64,000 nt of DNA from Lumbricus terrestris. Lineage: Eukaryota > Annelida > Clitellata > Crassiclitellata > Lumbricidae. This document shows positions 29,360 through 40,248 of this stretch, one piece after another. Positions within the stretch are counted from its first letter, which is position 1. Each line of letters begins with the position of its first letter. The translations under genes and the position numbers were made by a program. The stretch lies in contig OX457053.1 of NCBI GenBank assembly GCA_949752735.1, positions 28,773,497 through 28,837,496 of the forward strand. Direction: 5' to 3'. The notes under the pieces were generated by a model. The model saw nothing but the letters and a program-made list of their open reading frames with translations. It was not told where the DNA came from and made no database searches.

Positions 29360-29572
29360 GACGATATATGATTAAATGAATGCCATTCAAACCCAACTTC
29401 AATCAAAATAATTCAAACACTGAAAATAACAAATAACGATAAATCTGGAGAAGCTAGTGTGAGAATTGTGGAAAAATAACGGGGGTTGGTTGGCCTATGA
29501 TAAACTTGGAATTGGGGTGTGAAAAACAGAGTTTACTATGGGGCACTAAGAAAGACGGGGGGGGGTTGAAAC

Positions 29573-30795
29573 CAGTGATGTAGTCGAGTCCACCTGAACC
29601 GAGTCCGAGACCGAGTCCGAGTCCATCTAAGCCGAGTCCGAGTCGGGTCCGAGTCCTAAGGGGTTCGAGTCCGAGTCCGAGTCACTAAGGATCGAGTCCA
29701 AGTCCGAGTCCAGTAACACCAAGATCCACTGAAACATAGACCTATTATGAAATAGAAAATATCGATAATATATATATATATATATATACGCAAAAAATTT
29801 AATGTAATTTATCCAAATTGGACTTACAAAAAACTGAATCAGATAAAGTTTTCTTCGATAATCTGGCGAAGTGGAATTGATACAAATTCTTCCACTGCCA
29901 AACACAAGTTCAACAGGCGCATCTTATGTTGAGGTTTACGGTTAAAACTGCCACCCATAAGCAACTCTTAAATTAATGTTCGGAATCTTTGGTGTGTCAA
30001 TATCATCTGCCCTCAGCACAGACCAACTAAGTGCTACATTGCCTACATGTTGCAATCGACCAATTATGTAGTAGGCCAATCTGATCTATTAATGGAGATA
30101 AAAATAAACATCTGCGCCCGGTTCCAAGATCAGAGGAGTTCTAATAGCCACCAGCCACAAATACCAATAGACGCGTCCAACCACTATACTGATTTGTCAA
30201 CATCTAGATCAATTAGAGGTCTCAGCATATCAGGACCTAGAGCCTTCTATTACTGTAATAAAAGGCTCTGTCAGGCCCTAATACCAAATTTATTGAGGTG
30301 TCGAAATATCAAATTCGATTTCGACCGTATGCATGCCATGGATGCTGGTTATGGTTGTAGCCAATCTATAAGCTCAAGTTCAAATATTTCCAATCGCCCC
30401 TCCCCTAACCCCACACCGACCATACAACAAATACACCCGCTGTAGGCTAATTAACTTTGCTTGCCCTGTGGTCAACGGTACCCAGTCATCCGTCACATTA
30501 CTTCAAGGTTGTTTAACGGACGATCCTGTGTCTTAAACCCATAGGCTACAAGGGTTCCTTTGTTTGAGTTGAGTCATCAAGAAAGCAGACGTTTCGTCTG
30601 AATTGGTTTTGGCAATACAGGTTATTCTCCACGGAGAATTCATGACTCGGAAACCGAGTCACCGAGTCAAATTTTGAGTCCCGAGCTTCGAGTCCGAGTC
30701 CAAGTCCGAGTTCTGACGGTCCGAGTCCAAGTCCGCAAAAAATCGGTCTCGAGTCGGACTCGAGTCTTTAGCCGGACTCGAGTACTGCATCACTG
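29573..30795. mobile_element. Non-autonomous hAT element with GAGTCC subterminal arrays (1223 bp)
   Basis: CAGTGATGTAGTCGAGTCC / GACTCGAGTACTGCATCACTG ends with the exact 8-bp duplication GTTGAAAC at 29565-29572 and 30796-30803. Some 10-15 GAGTCC or GGACTC hexamers crowd about 150 bp at each end and could serve as transposase-binding sites. The open frame at 30047-30445 shows no transposase motif. Confidence 0.92.
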
Positions 30796-31271
30796 GTTGA
30801 AACCCCCCAAAACCCCCCGGCAATTCTCACCCTGGAGAAGCCACTTCGGAGCAATAGGCCTACACGAACTGATCTAGTCGACTTAACTTCCAGTGTTTGG
30901 TTATAGCAAGACGACTGTATTATAAACGAATAGGCCTACGATTTAAACAGAAAGACTCGACCTACAGTACATTTCCGAAAGAAATATTTTACCGATATTC
31001 ATGAAAACACAAGACATTTCGTTTCTACGCCTGACGATTCGGATAACGGATCTAACCGACTAATGGGAAGCCTTGAATCGCTTCAATAAATATTATAGCC
31101 AAGACTGTTTCTGCTGCTGATCTTTATTGACGGCATTGCCACGCCACGCCGTCCAACCTACACAGATGTTTGGTGCTCGCACGACTGAGCCATCTGCTGA
31201 GAAATGTTAATTTTATTTATCAATTGCGTCAGCTAAAGATGAGGGCGTTCAGCGATGGGATCACAACTGAC

Positions 31272-31490
31272 TATTATTATTATCATCATCATCATCGTCA
31301 TCATCATCGTCACCGCCATCGTCATCATCATCGTCATCATCATCATCATCATCACCATCCTCATCGTCATCATCATCGTCACCGCCATCGTCCTCATCAT
31401 CATCATCATCATCATCGTCGTCGTCATCATCGTCGTCGTCGTCGTCATCATCGTCGTCGTAATCATCATCATCGTCATCGTTGTTATCGT
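31272..31490. repeat. (TCA)n/(TCG)n microsatellite
   Basis: About 220 bp of TCATCATCG units. The poly-Asp, poly-His and poly-Ile frames in it are not genes. Confidence 0.93.
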
Positions 31491-31719
31491 TATTCACGAA
31501 GCCATCTTTAAATGAGACCATGTCTCAGTATTGGGTCATGTAACAATTGGGCCATTCAGTCATTCACATAGGCTTATGCGTTATAAAGCCGTGGAGCCTT
31601 AGGCCTATGATAATAATATTATCATGGACCACATAAAATTATAACAGTGGAGTCATAGAAATATAGGATGACGTTGCAATGTGATATTTTAGCGATGGCC
31701 CTATTTCGAGATGGGTCTC

Positions 31720-31895
31720 ACTGCAGAGTTATTTCAGTTATGGTTTTTCAGTTACAGTTTAAGTTACAGTTATCTATTTTTTAATTTTTCAGTTACAGTT
31801 TCAGTTACAGTTAACTGCGATGAGATTTTTCAGTTTCAGTTACAGTTATTTCTTATTTTTCAGTTACAGTTTCAGTTACAGTTATTACGTGTATT
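31720..31895. repeat. CAGTTACAGTTTCAGTTACAGTT minisatellite, block 1
   Basis: Repeated TTTTTCAGTTACAGTTTCAG units. The same units return in the same orientation at 32425-32555, about 700 bp away. Confidence 0.8.
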
Positions 31896-32424
31896 TTCAA
31901 ACGTCACAACTACTAAGACACTGATCACAGTCACACATATTGCGCAAAGTTCCCAGAAAGCACTCTCGACTTGCGTCTGTGCACTTTCGGCTTGCAAAAC
32001 ATTTTAAAGAAGTATTTTATATGTAAGTGCCTTTCATGACATGCCAACAGTGTCACTGTCAACATATTATAACTTACAATAAGAACAAGGGAATTCACAT
32101 ATGTTCACAAACCAAAAGATAACGAGTGAAACACCCCTCAAAGTGATTAATCAACTTGTTATGTAATAGCAGAATTACAAATGTTATAGAAAGGCAGTAG
32201 TCAAGCATACTACTATACTATACACTAAGGGGCAGTAAGGGCTCAACTAATGACTAGTTTCTCTTCATTGGTCTCATGTTCTTTAAAGGCATTTCTTGTT
32301 GGAGAGTGCAAGAGTGTCTGTTTGCATTGCATCTGTCTGCTCCTTAAATGGCTTCAATATTCTGGCTAGCTCTGCAAGTTGCACAAAAAGCACTTGTTTT
32401 ATTTTCAAGTTAACTCCTTTTGAT

Positions 32425-32555
32425 TCTTCAGTTATACAGTTATTGTTTTTCAGTTTCTATTACAGTTTCAGTTATTCAACATTTTTCAGTTTCAGTTACA
32501 GTTCACTGGCAAAGATTTTTCAGTTATTCTGCTATTTCAGTTACAGTTTCAGTTA
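32425..32555. repeat. CAGTTACAGTTTCAGTTACAGTT minisatellite, block 2
   Basis: Direct copy of block 1 units, ending GTTTCAGTTAATATAAATAA. The two blocks may be the edges of one element, but terminal inverted repeats and a target duplication are not convincing. Confidence 0.75.
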
Positions 32556-32569
32556 ATATAAATAACACT

Positions 32570-33265
32570 GGTTCTCAGTCTCATTGGCTGGTCTCCTATT
32601 ATAATTACGTTCTTGCCTATTATAGGATCTTTCTTTATCACTTACACGACAAAAAAGAGACCCGTTCGAGTTAGATTTCTTAATATTGGAAGTTTACAAT
32701 AATGCTACCAAGTTCAGTAGATTTTAACTTTTTAAGTTGGCGCTTAGGATGTTGGTAGACCCATATATAGGGCCAGCGGACAGCCTGAACTCGGTAGCCT
32801 ACATCAATCGTGCTAGATCAATGTTCAATAGGGCAGCAATGTAGCTATGTCTATAGGCCAAAACCTTAACAATCACGTATAGGCCTATGTGAATCGTTGA
32901 TTAAATATTTTCTCTGAAAATAGATATTTTCTCTTGTCCTGTTGATCGGCTTTCAACACTATTAACGCACAAAGCGTTTGTGGAAAGTTTTCAGCCATAG
33001 TCAACGTACACTGCGAGTCCAGAGGGGGTTAGGGTGCCTGGAGAATAATGATAATGTCGGCTGTGAGCGAGGTATCGCCCTCGTTTCTAGCCAAATTAAA
33101 TCATCATTTACAACAACAACAACAAATACAACAATAGGCCTAGCAACAACAGCATGAATAGCGCGCAGTAACAAACATTAACGTGAATTAGGTCAGTTGC
33201 AGCCAATATAATTGACCTGCCACACATAAATATTGACCTCATGACGGCGTAATTGCAGTATCGGG
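32570..33265. other. Intergenic stretch, nothing recognised
   Basis: TAGGCCTAT-rich sequence with a short CAACAA run. No exon or delimited element seen. Confidence 0.4.
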
Positions 33266-33269
33266 GACC

Positions 33270-33390
33270 GGGTGTGTCAGTTAGGTTCAGGTCAGGCGTC
33301 GTGATGGTCGGTTAGGATCAGGTTAAGCGTCACGAGGGTCGGTTAGGATCAGGTTAGGCGTCATGAGGGTCGGTTAGGGTTAGTGTCGTC
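33270..33390. repeat. Minisatellite 'GGTTAGGATCAGGTTAGGCGTCATGAGGGTC'
   Basis: About four units of roughly 31 bp. Confidence 0.85.
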
Positions 33391-33417
33391 ATTAGATACT
33401 ATATACTATACTAAACA

Positions 33418-33570
33418 AGTCGCCGCGTATGGACCTTGGGCAAGTCCTTCACTCGCAATTGCTCAGCGCTTCGGCGTGAAACTCTGATGCAGTGTCCGCT
33501 CTGCAGTCAGGAGCGCCTCTGAGTAGCCTAGTGTGCTTGAAGGGGTGCCATAACAAGTGCACATGCAAAC
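33418..33570 (+). mobile_element. tRNA-derived SINE, copy 6 (5'-truncated)
   Basis: It starts at AAGTCGCCGCGTATGGACCTTGGGCAAG, lacks the tRNA head, and keeps the 3' hairpin and GTGCACATGCAAAC tail. Confidence 0.88.
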
Positions 33571-33588
33571 TAGGCCTATGCTAAGATA

Positions 33589-34176
33589 TTGTGTAGCCTA
33601 TGCTTCACTTGTAAACACATGATAGCAACCTTCATCTTGGTTGTCCTCGTTGTCCAAGTGTATCTCTTCGGTTGTCGTATGACTCTGACGTCGGTGGATG
33701 ACGTCATTTCCGTTGCAGTTTCCGTTCAGAGCCATGTCTCCCAGCGGCACAACGCAGTAAATAATTATAAAGATGGAACCGATGTAAATGAACTGATTAA
33801 TGCAATTATTCGACGACTCTCAGATGCCCTGAATTGCCAGCCGTGTTCTCGAAAAGCTACGACTTCGCCGGTTGCTCGGTTGCCCGCGTGGTTGCATTCA
33901 GCACAGATGTTGTTGCATCGACAACAACGACAACAACAACGACAACACACGTCTATCTTTCCCTCACTAATAACTCAATTAATTATCTCCAACCGGTCAA
34001 CTCAACGTGCTCCTTTAAAAAACCGTGTCAGCCTTTCAGTTCAACTCGGACGGTCAAAAACACCGCCTAATTTTCATTGGAACACACGGACCGACCAGAT
34101 GGCACAGAGCTTATATCGGAAGTGTAGGCCCAGTTACGACGTGGCCCTACGTAGGCCTTTGAGCCTAGATCACTAG
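33589..34176 (+). CDS. Candidate open frame with an N-terminal hydrophobic segment (unrecognised)
   Basis: The frame is open for 195 codons in sequence that is not simple repeat. Near the start is a hydrophobic run, IATFILVVLVVQVYLF, preceded by CKH, as in a signal anchor of a type II membrane protein. Then comes a polar region and a Gln/Arg stretch (RQQRQQQRQ) from a short CAA repeat. I recognise no family. The second half, past about 33900, looks non-coding. If real, it would be a first exon on the + strand, but I find no partner exons downstream. It may equally be chance. Confidence 0.2.
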   Translation: MCSLCFTCKHMIATFILVVLVVQVYLFGCRMTLTSVDDVISVAVSVQSHVSQRHNAVNNYKDGTDVNELINAIIRRLSDALNCQPCSRKATTSPVARLPAWLHSAQMLLHRQQRQQQRQHTSIFPSLITQLIISNRSTQRAPLKNRVSLSVQLGRSKTPPNFHWNTRTDQMAQSLYRKCRPSYDVALRRPLSLDH

Positions 34177-34195
34177 TGAAAGCCGTGCACATCAG

Positions 34196-34380
34196 CTAGA
34201 GCATGCTATCACGATATGCAAACGAGGGTCGGACGGGCCAGGACAATCGGCAGACCGTCGTCGGCGGCGGCGGCACACAGTGCACGCGTCCCGGCTTGGC
34301 TGCGTCCGGGCGAGGACGGCATGGCGTGATGATGGCCCGAAGCCAACTTGCGGCGCGCGAGACTCTCCATAAGCCCTTCC
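34196..34380. other. GC- and CpG-rich block in AT-rich surroundings
   Basis: About 185 bp with dense CpG (gtcgtcggcggcggcgg, gcgtccgggcgag). No motif or coding family recognised. It could be a promoter or first exon of an unseen transcript. Confidence 0.35.
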
Positions 34381-34567
34381 GCTTAGCATAAACTAGAGAG
34401 AAATTCTCTTGGTAAAACCTCCTTCGTATTATCAGACGGAAGTCACGATTGGCGGTAGATCGAGCCCTGGATTTGCAATTTTTTTGTAGCGCAGTGATTT
34501 TATTCGGCATAAAATGTATGATAGGCCTATTATCATTGGCCGCCTATTATAGCCTAACAGCTGTTAA

Positions 34568-34670
34568 CTTTTGCAGGAGTAGTGGCTTGTTGCTGTTTAA
34601 CTGCCATTTCAAAGGTGAACAGTGTCGCCCTCCTCCTTTATCCTGACTTGGGACTGGCACAGTGCAACCA
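34568..34670 (-). repeat. Dispersed 'CCAGTCCCAAGTC' repeat, inverted copy
   Basis: The - strand reads GTGCCAGTCCCAAGTCAGGA then GGAGGAGGGCGACACTG. Same family as 1778-1880. A + strand copy follows at 34832-34920. Confidence 0.6.
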
Positions 34671-34831
34671 GTGGCGGATTTCTTTTACAGGAGTAAAAAA
34701 ATTAGCCCATAGGCCCTACGGCAACTTGTTACACTGCCACCGTCATGCCATCATTACTTATGCTATTAAATAAACCTACACTCGTTTTCATAATTATATC
34801 CTCGACAGAACTTCGTCGCTGCCATTTTCGG

Positions 34832-34920
34832 GTGGTGCCAGTCTCAAGACTTGACAAAGGAGGAGGGTGACGCTAGTGACCTTCTTTATGACACAACGTC
34901 ATCAAACTGATACTTCTCAC
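34832..34920 (+). repeat. Dispersed 'CCAGTCTCAAGACTTGAC' repeat copy
   Basis: GTGCCAGTCTCAAGACTTGA then AAAGGAGGAGGGTGACGC. It forms an inverted pair with 34568-34670. Confidence 0.55.
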
Positions 34921-35097
34921 GCATGCGCATAATTATTCTAATGCAATTAATTCACCTGCCAATAATAACGACCATCGCTACCCGTTTAAATGCCTGCGAC
35001 GTGTCATTTGGCCTATGGTCCCCGAGCACGAATCGACTGTGTTGGCCCACGCTAAGCCAGCCAGCATCATCAAGCCAGGGATGTCTTAGGCCACAGA

Positions 35098-35508
35098 GAG
35101 ACAGACAGACAGACAGGGGACAGAAACAGAGGCATACTGACTGACTGACTGACTGACTGACTGACTGACTGACTGACTGAGGGAGGCAGGGAGGCAGAGA
35201 GGGAGGGAGGGAGGGAGGCAGGAACGGATGGAGGGAGAGTCAGATAGAGACAGTCAGAGGGCCGTAGTACACGTCCTCGAGACTAGGCCTGCACTAAGAT
35301 AAAAAAAATACAGAGACAGACAGAAGGGGAAGTTAAAGATAAAGGGAGATTCGAGTGATCTTCAATGGGTGAATAGTCAATTCTGTCGTCAAGAGATAGG
35401 CCTGTGATAATTCGGATGAACAGAAGTGAGAGCGACAGACACAGACACAGAGAGACAAAGAGATAAAGAGACAGAGAGACAAAGAGACAGAAAGACAAAG
35501 AGCCAGAG

Positions 35509-35539
<31 letters not shown>

Positions 35540-35560
35540 GAGAGGTCCAGCGATCATCTG
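35098..35560. repeat. Cluster of (GACA)n, (GACT)n and (GGGA)n microsatellites
   Basis: Pure (GACT)n at about 35129-35179 and CAGA-rich runs at 35098-35120 and 35430-35545. Confidence 0.9.
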
Positions 35561-35691
35561 AATGGAAGGCCGATTCGACCTTTGGGGGATGGCAGCGGAA
35601 AGCGTCCCACCCTCCGCGTCCGTGCGCCCTTCGTTCCAGAATGTAACCACTACCCTGACCCGCCTCCCCTCAACTCCGCCACTGACTGTTC

Positions 35692-35770
35692 TCTGCCAGT
35701 GCCAGTCCCAAGCCTGGATAAAGGAGTAGGACGACACTAATCAACTTTGATATGGCAGTGCCGTTAAACA
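35692..35770 (+). repeat. Dispersed 'CCAGTCCCAAGCCTGGAT' repeat copy
   Basis: CTGCCAGTGCCAGTCCCAAG then CCTGGATAAAGGAGTAGGAC. This is the copy closest to 1778-1880. Confidence 0.6.
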
Positions 35771-36220
35771 TGTAACAAACCTCCCCCTCAGACATTTCCC
35801 ACTATCAGAGGAGGTTTAATTATTCGATCGATCGATCAATCAATCGTTAGGTTACAAAATGGATCGGCCTATTCATCACGAATGAGACCAATGAAGAAGT
35901 GGACCAACGACCGTCGCACAACGTCGCACAAGCCACGTTGTCTCGTCCATGAGCTAGTCTAGGAAATCTAATAATTCATCTAATAATGATGACGAGTGGT
36001 TGCAGGAAACATCGTCGATGTGTTCCTGAAGGCTGGAAGGACTAAGGACAGTGGCGGCGCCATGATTTCAGTTTGGGGGGGCTGGAGGAAATTTTCCATT
36101 TTCATCCGCCAAAATTTCTGACGACTTTTTAAAATCATCCAGTCGAAAATGGAGGAAATATTTAAGCTTTGCATGTAAAAGAAACAGGATGGCCTTTTTA
36201 AGGGAGGCTTAGTCTTTTAT

Positions 36221-36595
36221 GGTTCCCGGACAATTCGTCGCCGGACAATTGGGAGCGGACAATTGGGAGCGGACAATTGGGAGCGGACAATTGGGAGCGG
36301 ACAATTGGGAGCGGACAATTCGGGTTAACATTAAACCTAACCCTAACCAGTAACCCTAACCCTAACCCTAACATTTACTTCACATGATTGTTTGCCATTC
36401 ACAAGAAAAAATAGGCTTAAACGATTGAATGAAAGTTTGATCGCCGTAAGCGCCTGTTAGTGGCTCACAATTTCCGGCCCGAATTGTCCGCTCCGAATTG
36501 TCCGCTCCCAAATGTCCGGTCCGAATTGTCCGGTCCGAATTGTCCGCTCCCAATTGTCCGCTCCCAATTGTCCGGCGACGAATTGTCCGGACACC
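36221..36595. mobile_element. Foldback element with 14-bp repeats in its arms and a telomere-like core
   Basis: Inverted arms begin GGTTCCCGGACAATTCGTCG and (reverse complement) GGTGTCCGGACAATTCGTCG. Each arm contains four to six tandem copies of GGACAATTGGGAGC. The 9-bp duplication GTCTTTTAT lies at 36212-36220 and 36596-36604, a length typical of Mutator-like elements. The centre holds CCCTAA repeats at about 36332-36373. No coding capacity. Confidence 0.85.
36332..36373. repeat. Interstitial telomere-type repeat (CCCTAA)n
   Basis: About six imperfect CCTAAC units, equivalent to the metazoan TTAGGG repeat, inside the foldback element. Confidence 0.85.
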
Positions 36596-36692
36596 GTCTT
36601 TTATAGGGGGGGGCTTAGCCCCCCTAGACTCTCCTAGCGCCGCCGCTGACTAAGGATCGATTCAAGGACGACGGAGAAGGACAAAGATGGAG

Positions 36693-36920
36693 GAGGGATC
36701 GGTGGTGTAGTGGGCATGTTCGTTTCCTTGCAGCCTGAGGGTTGCAAGTTCGAATCCACCTCAAGCCGCCGTATAGGGACCTTGAGCAAGTCCTTCACTC
36801 GCAATTGATCAGCGCATCGACGTGTAGCTCCGCGCTGTAGTCGGGAGTACTCGTGCTCTGAGTAGTGAGCACGAAGGGGTGCTACGGAAGTGGTTAAATA
36901 AAATAAAATAAATAAATAAA
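36693..36920 (+). mobile_element. tRNA-derived SINE, copy 7 (diverged)
   Basis: TCGGTGGTGTAGTGGGCATG head, CAAGTTCGAATCC B box, diverged body and hairpin (GGGAGTACTCGTGCTCTGAG), with a different (AATA)n tail. Confidence 0.85.
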
Positions 36921-37329
36921 TGGATGGTCGTAAAAGCTTCAGCGATAGATGTGCTGGAAAGAGTTCCAAATAAGCTGGTATCTGCACTTGACTTTCTAGT
37001 TGCGCTCTAGAGATTTGGAGGTTACGTTTGCGATTAGAAATACTGGTATGGTGCCAGCGGTTAGTGCAAAGAGGCAAAAGGTTTCAGCGTTGAAGAACCA
37101 ATTCAGAAGTTATCGCGATGTCCTGATGATATCTGATCAGTGTCAAGATAGACCTAAGCCTGATTCCTGGCCTCAAAGATGTGCCTAAATAAATGAGCTC
37201 CTTACGAGTCACGACTATAAGGACGAGACCATGGGTGACTGACTGGGTCACCAGCGTCAAGGACAATCAATGCAACTGTGTCGCACACGTCAGCAGACAT
37301 TTGTAAACGAGGTCACGAAGTCTGTAGGG

Positions 37330-37342
37330 TCAAAATGGCGGA
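37330..37342 (+). promoter_or_regulatory. YY1-like motif
   Basis: CAAAATGGCGGAC is close to the YY1 consensus of animal promoters. No + strand exon follows within reach, so its use is unproven. Confidence 0.3.
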
Positions 37343-37476
37343 CGAATGACGGAACAAACTGTCACTGTGTTGGTTGTATATAATTGATCATTTGCAATAA
37401 TATATCAATTTATAGTCATGACTACAGGAGTTAGGAGAGGGTCTTAAAATGTGTTGCATGAAGGGCCCAGATACGC

Positions 37477-37720
37477 ATGCATGCATGCATGCATGCATAC
37501 ATACATACATACATACATACATACATACATACATACATACATACATACATACATACATACATACATACATACATACATACATACATACATACATACATAC
37601 ATACATACATACATACATACATACATACATACATACATACATACATACATACATACATACATACATACATACATACATACATACATACATACATACATAC
37701 ATACATACATACATACATAC
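37477..37720. repeat. (ATAC)n microsatellite, about 56 pure units
   Basis: Four GCAT units, then about 225 bp of uninterrupted CATA. Both strands give open frames of repeated HTYI or MYVC that are artefacts. Confidence 0.97.
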
Positions 37721-37813
37721 AATACATACGTAGGCTGCGTACATAAATTATATTTATATACATACATTTTGCATGCATGATGCAGGCTATAAATGCATAG
37801 TTATACTTATTAC

Positions 37814-38040
37814 CAAGGCCGTAGCCAGGATTTGATATCGGGGGGTTTCACTCACCAATTTCCCTTCCTAAAAAACAGATGATTTTTTTAGTCATCTGGC
37901 ATATTTCGGGGGGGGGGTGTTTCATGGTTTTATTTCCTGGTTTTTACATTATGTGCTCGTAAATACATTATATTATTTTTCACATTTTCCATTTCGGGGG
38001 GGTGTTCAAACACCCAAAACACCCCCTAGCTACGGCCTTG
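37814..38040. mobile_element. hAT-type MITE (227 bp), AAGGCCGTAGC family
   Basis: CAAGGCCGTAGCCAGGATTT / CCTAGCTACGGCCTTG ends with the exact 8-bp duplication CTTATTAC at 37806-37813 and 38041-38048. Confidence 0.93.
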
Positions 38041-38639
38041 CTTATTACATACATTTCTTTACGTATATAATACATTATACAAGACAGTCTACACACGCAC
38101 ATGCAATGAGGCCACAAAGCCGCCACATGTCATGGTATCATGGTATATCCGCATTGGCCTATAGTACCCTAGGGCCAGATCAATATTTTCTGCAATAGAC
38201 CCAATAACCGAATGAATTTTTGTCCATGGAGCTTGAAGTCTCCAACGGCTTTCAACTGTAGGCCTTAGCTTAGGAACCTGCAGTTGGGCTGCTAATGCAA
38301 ACATAGGCGGAGACTTAGGGGGCGGGGACGGCCCCTCAATGTTTGTGATGGGGGAACGCCCATGCATTTGCCCCCTCCCATGGACATGCACATTTAATGA
38401 ATATACTGAATGATATATACATGTAGGCCTATGTTTTTCAGGAAATTTCGACCAAAAGACTAAAAAAAACTTAAATGGTCAACCAGCTATTTTGGCAGGG
38501 GGAAAAGGTTTAAATTTCGACCAAAATTAATGACTAGAAAAAGGTCGTCAGAAAATCTCGTTAATGAAAATGGAAAATGTCGTCGGTCGGCAACTCAGCC
38601 GTCCGCCCAAAATGTCGCCGTGCCTCGGCGATTGTCCTT

Positions 38640-39443
38640 CGGCCGCTCGTTCGTCCCACCCAACCTCCAAAGTCTAGACCAAGTATGCCGGACTTATGCC
38701 GGACTATATATCTGAATTTTGCATTCGTGTAGCAGATAGTCGGCTAAGATCATCGTCGAGGGGTCTGCTACACAGGGGCGGATCCAGGGGGGGCCAATCC
38801 GGCCATGGCCCCCCATTTAAAAATTGCATGGAACGTGGCCCCCCCCCCCATTTGGTTTTAAACACATGTAGTGGGAGAGAAAAACAGGACATCTGGCCCC
38901 CCCTATTAGAAAATCGTACGGGACGTGGCCCCCCGTTCGGAAATGGCATCTTCTTTTCGTGAAAAATTAACGGATGACTTAAAAAAAAAAGGTCATCAAC
39001 TTTTTTGGCGGATAAAGCTGGTATCTTTTTCCCGAAAAATTGACCGATGACTAAAAAAAAAAAAAAAAAAAGGTCATCAGTTTTTTCGGCGGATGAAATG
39101 GTATTTTTTCCCTGAAAATTGGTCGATTGACCAAAAAAAATGTCTCCTGTCTCACAAGACCAAAAATTTTTGGCCCCCCCTCGAAAATTCCTGTATCCGC
39201 CCTTGCTGCTACAGGTCCCACGGTCAACCACGAGATTTGGGGAAAGCTCGTTCTCTGTGTCTGGACCCACTGCATGGAACAGTCTTCCTGACTATGTGCG
39301 GTATGCAACTTCTCTGGAGGCATTCAAATCCAGACTCAAGACTTATCTATTTAAACAATCGTATAATTGCTAGTAACTTTTGAACTCTTGTACAGCGCCT
39401 TTTCCTTCGTCCTCGGCTGAACTACGGCGCTATATAAATCGTC

Positions 39444-39504
<61 letters not shown>

Positions 39505-39510
39505 GAATGC
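38640..39510 (+). mobile_element. CR1/L2-like LINE 3' end with (TTA)n tail, split by a hAT element
   Basis: Before the insertion it reads DYISEFCIRVADSRL..., and after it VPRSTTRFGESSFSVSGPTA and WNSLPDYVR...FKSRLKTYLF, ending at TAG (39371-39373). Joining across the target duplication keeps the frame (RGLLQVPRS). The 3' end is GCGCTATATAAATCG followed by (TTA)n to about 39505. Confidence 0.85.
38773..39205. mobile_element. hAT-type element (433 bp) inside the LINE
   Basis: CAGGGGCGGATCCAGGGGGG / TCCTGTATCCGCCCTTG ends with the exact 8-bp duplication CTGCTACA at 38765-38772 and 39206-39213. Same family as 26762-26917, in opposite orientation. Confidence 0.93.
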
Positions 39511-39549
39511 CATAAATATTCGGGTATCCATGGTACGTAATAATAATAA

Positions 39550-39581
<32 letters not shown>

Positions 39582-40248
39582 GTATATCCGCCTATGAATG
39601 CAAACGGATTAAGCTTATGCAGTGGTGCTCATGGTGACCAAGCATTTTAAACTAGCTTCCAGTCATCCGGTCTGTAGGCCTATATAATTCGGTCCTTTCT
39701 TAAGTGACTCATTTTGTTTTGTTGCAGTTTTCCTCCTTTTACCATTCCGCGCTTTATTTTGACCTGTTTTATACATAGGTCCAGGTCCAAGTTCAGCCCT
39801 ATGTGTGGTTAAGATAAGAACAGTACTGTAGCCTACTTACGGACCTATAGAGCAATAGCCAACAGGCTTTCTTTCTTGCTGCACGTGTTGGCCTGTGCAG
39901 CCTGCGTGGGATCATGACATTCTCAGTGTAGGCCTAAGCCGTTTTTTATTTGTCGCAATAAAGAGTTTTAGAATTTTAATGATGTTGTAGTATACAATAA
40001 TAATTACCCCATGGAGAATTTAGAGGGCAAGTACAGATTCACACCCCGCCCGCCCCCCAAATAGATCGGCCTAGGCCTAATTGTTACGGGTTCAACACCT
40101 TTGAAAACAAATAGGGACCTATATAGGCCTTAACTCTCGAATGTATTTTTATAGGTCTATACTCTCCGAAAGTACTAGAGTAGGCCTAACTATAAGCTGA
40201 TGATGCACTGGTTGAGTGGTGTTTAATTGATGATGACGACGGCGAAAA

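Larger units (their letters stand above)
36049..36648. mobile_element. hAT-type element hosting a second, palindromic element
   Basis: CAGTGGCGGCGCCATGA / CTAGCGCCGCCGCTG ends with the exact 8-bp duplication ACTAAGGA at 36041-36048 and 36649-36656. Of its 600 bp, 375 are the later insertion at 36221-36595. Confidence 0.92.

Noticed and set aside
31720..32555. Single transposon bounded by CAGTTACAGTT arrays
   Set aside because: The arrays are in direct, not inverted, orientation and no convincing target duplication was found.
37388..37780. Frames on both strands across the (ATAC)n tract
   Set aside because: Simple repeat.
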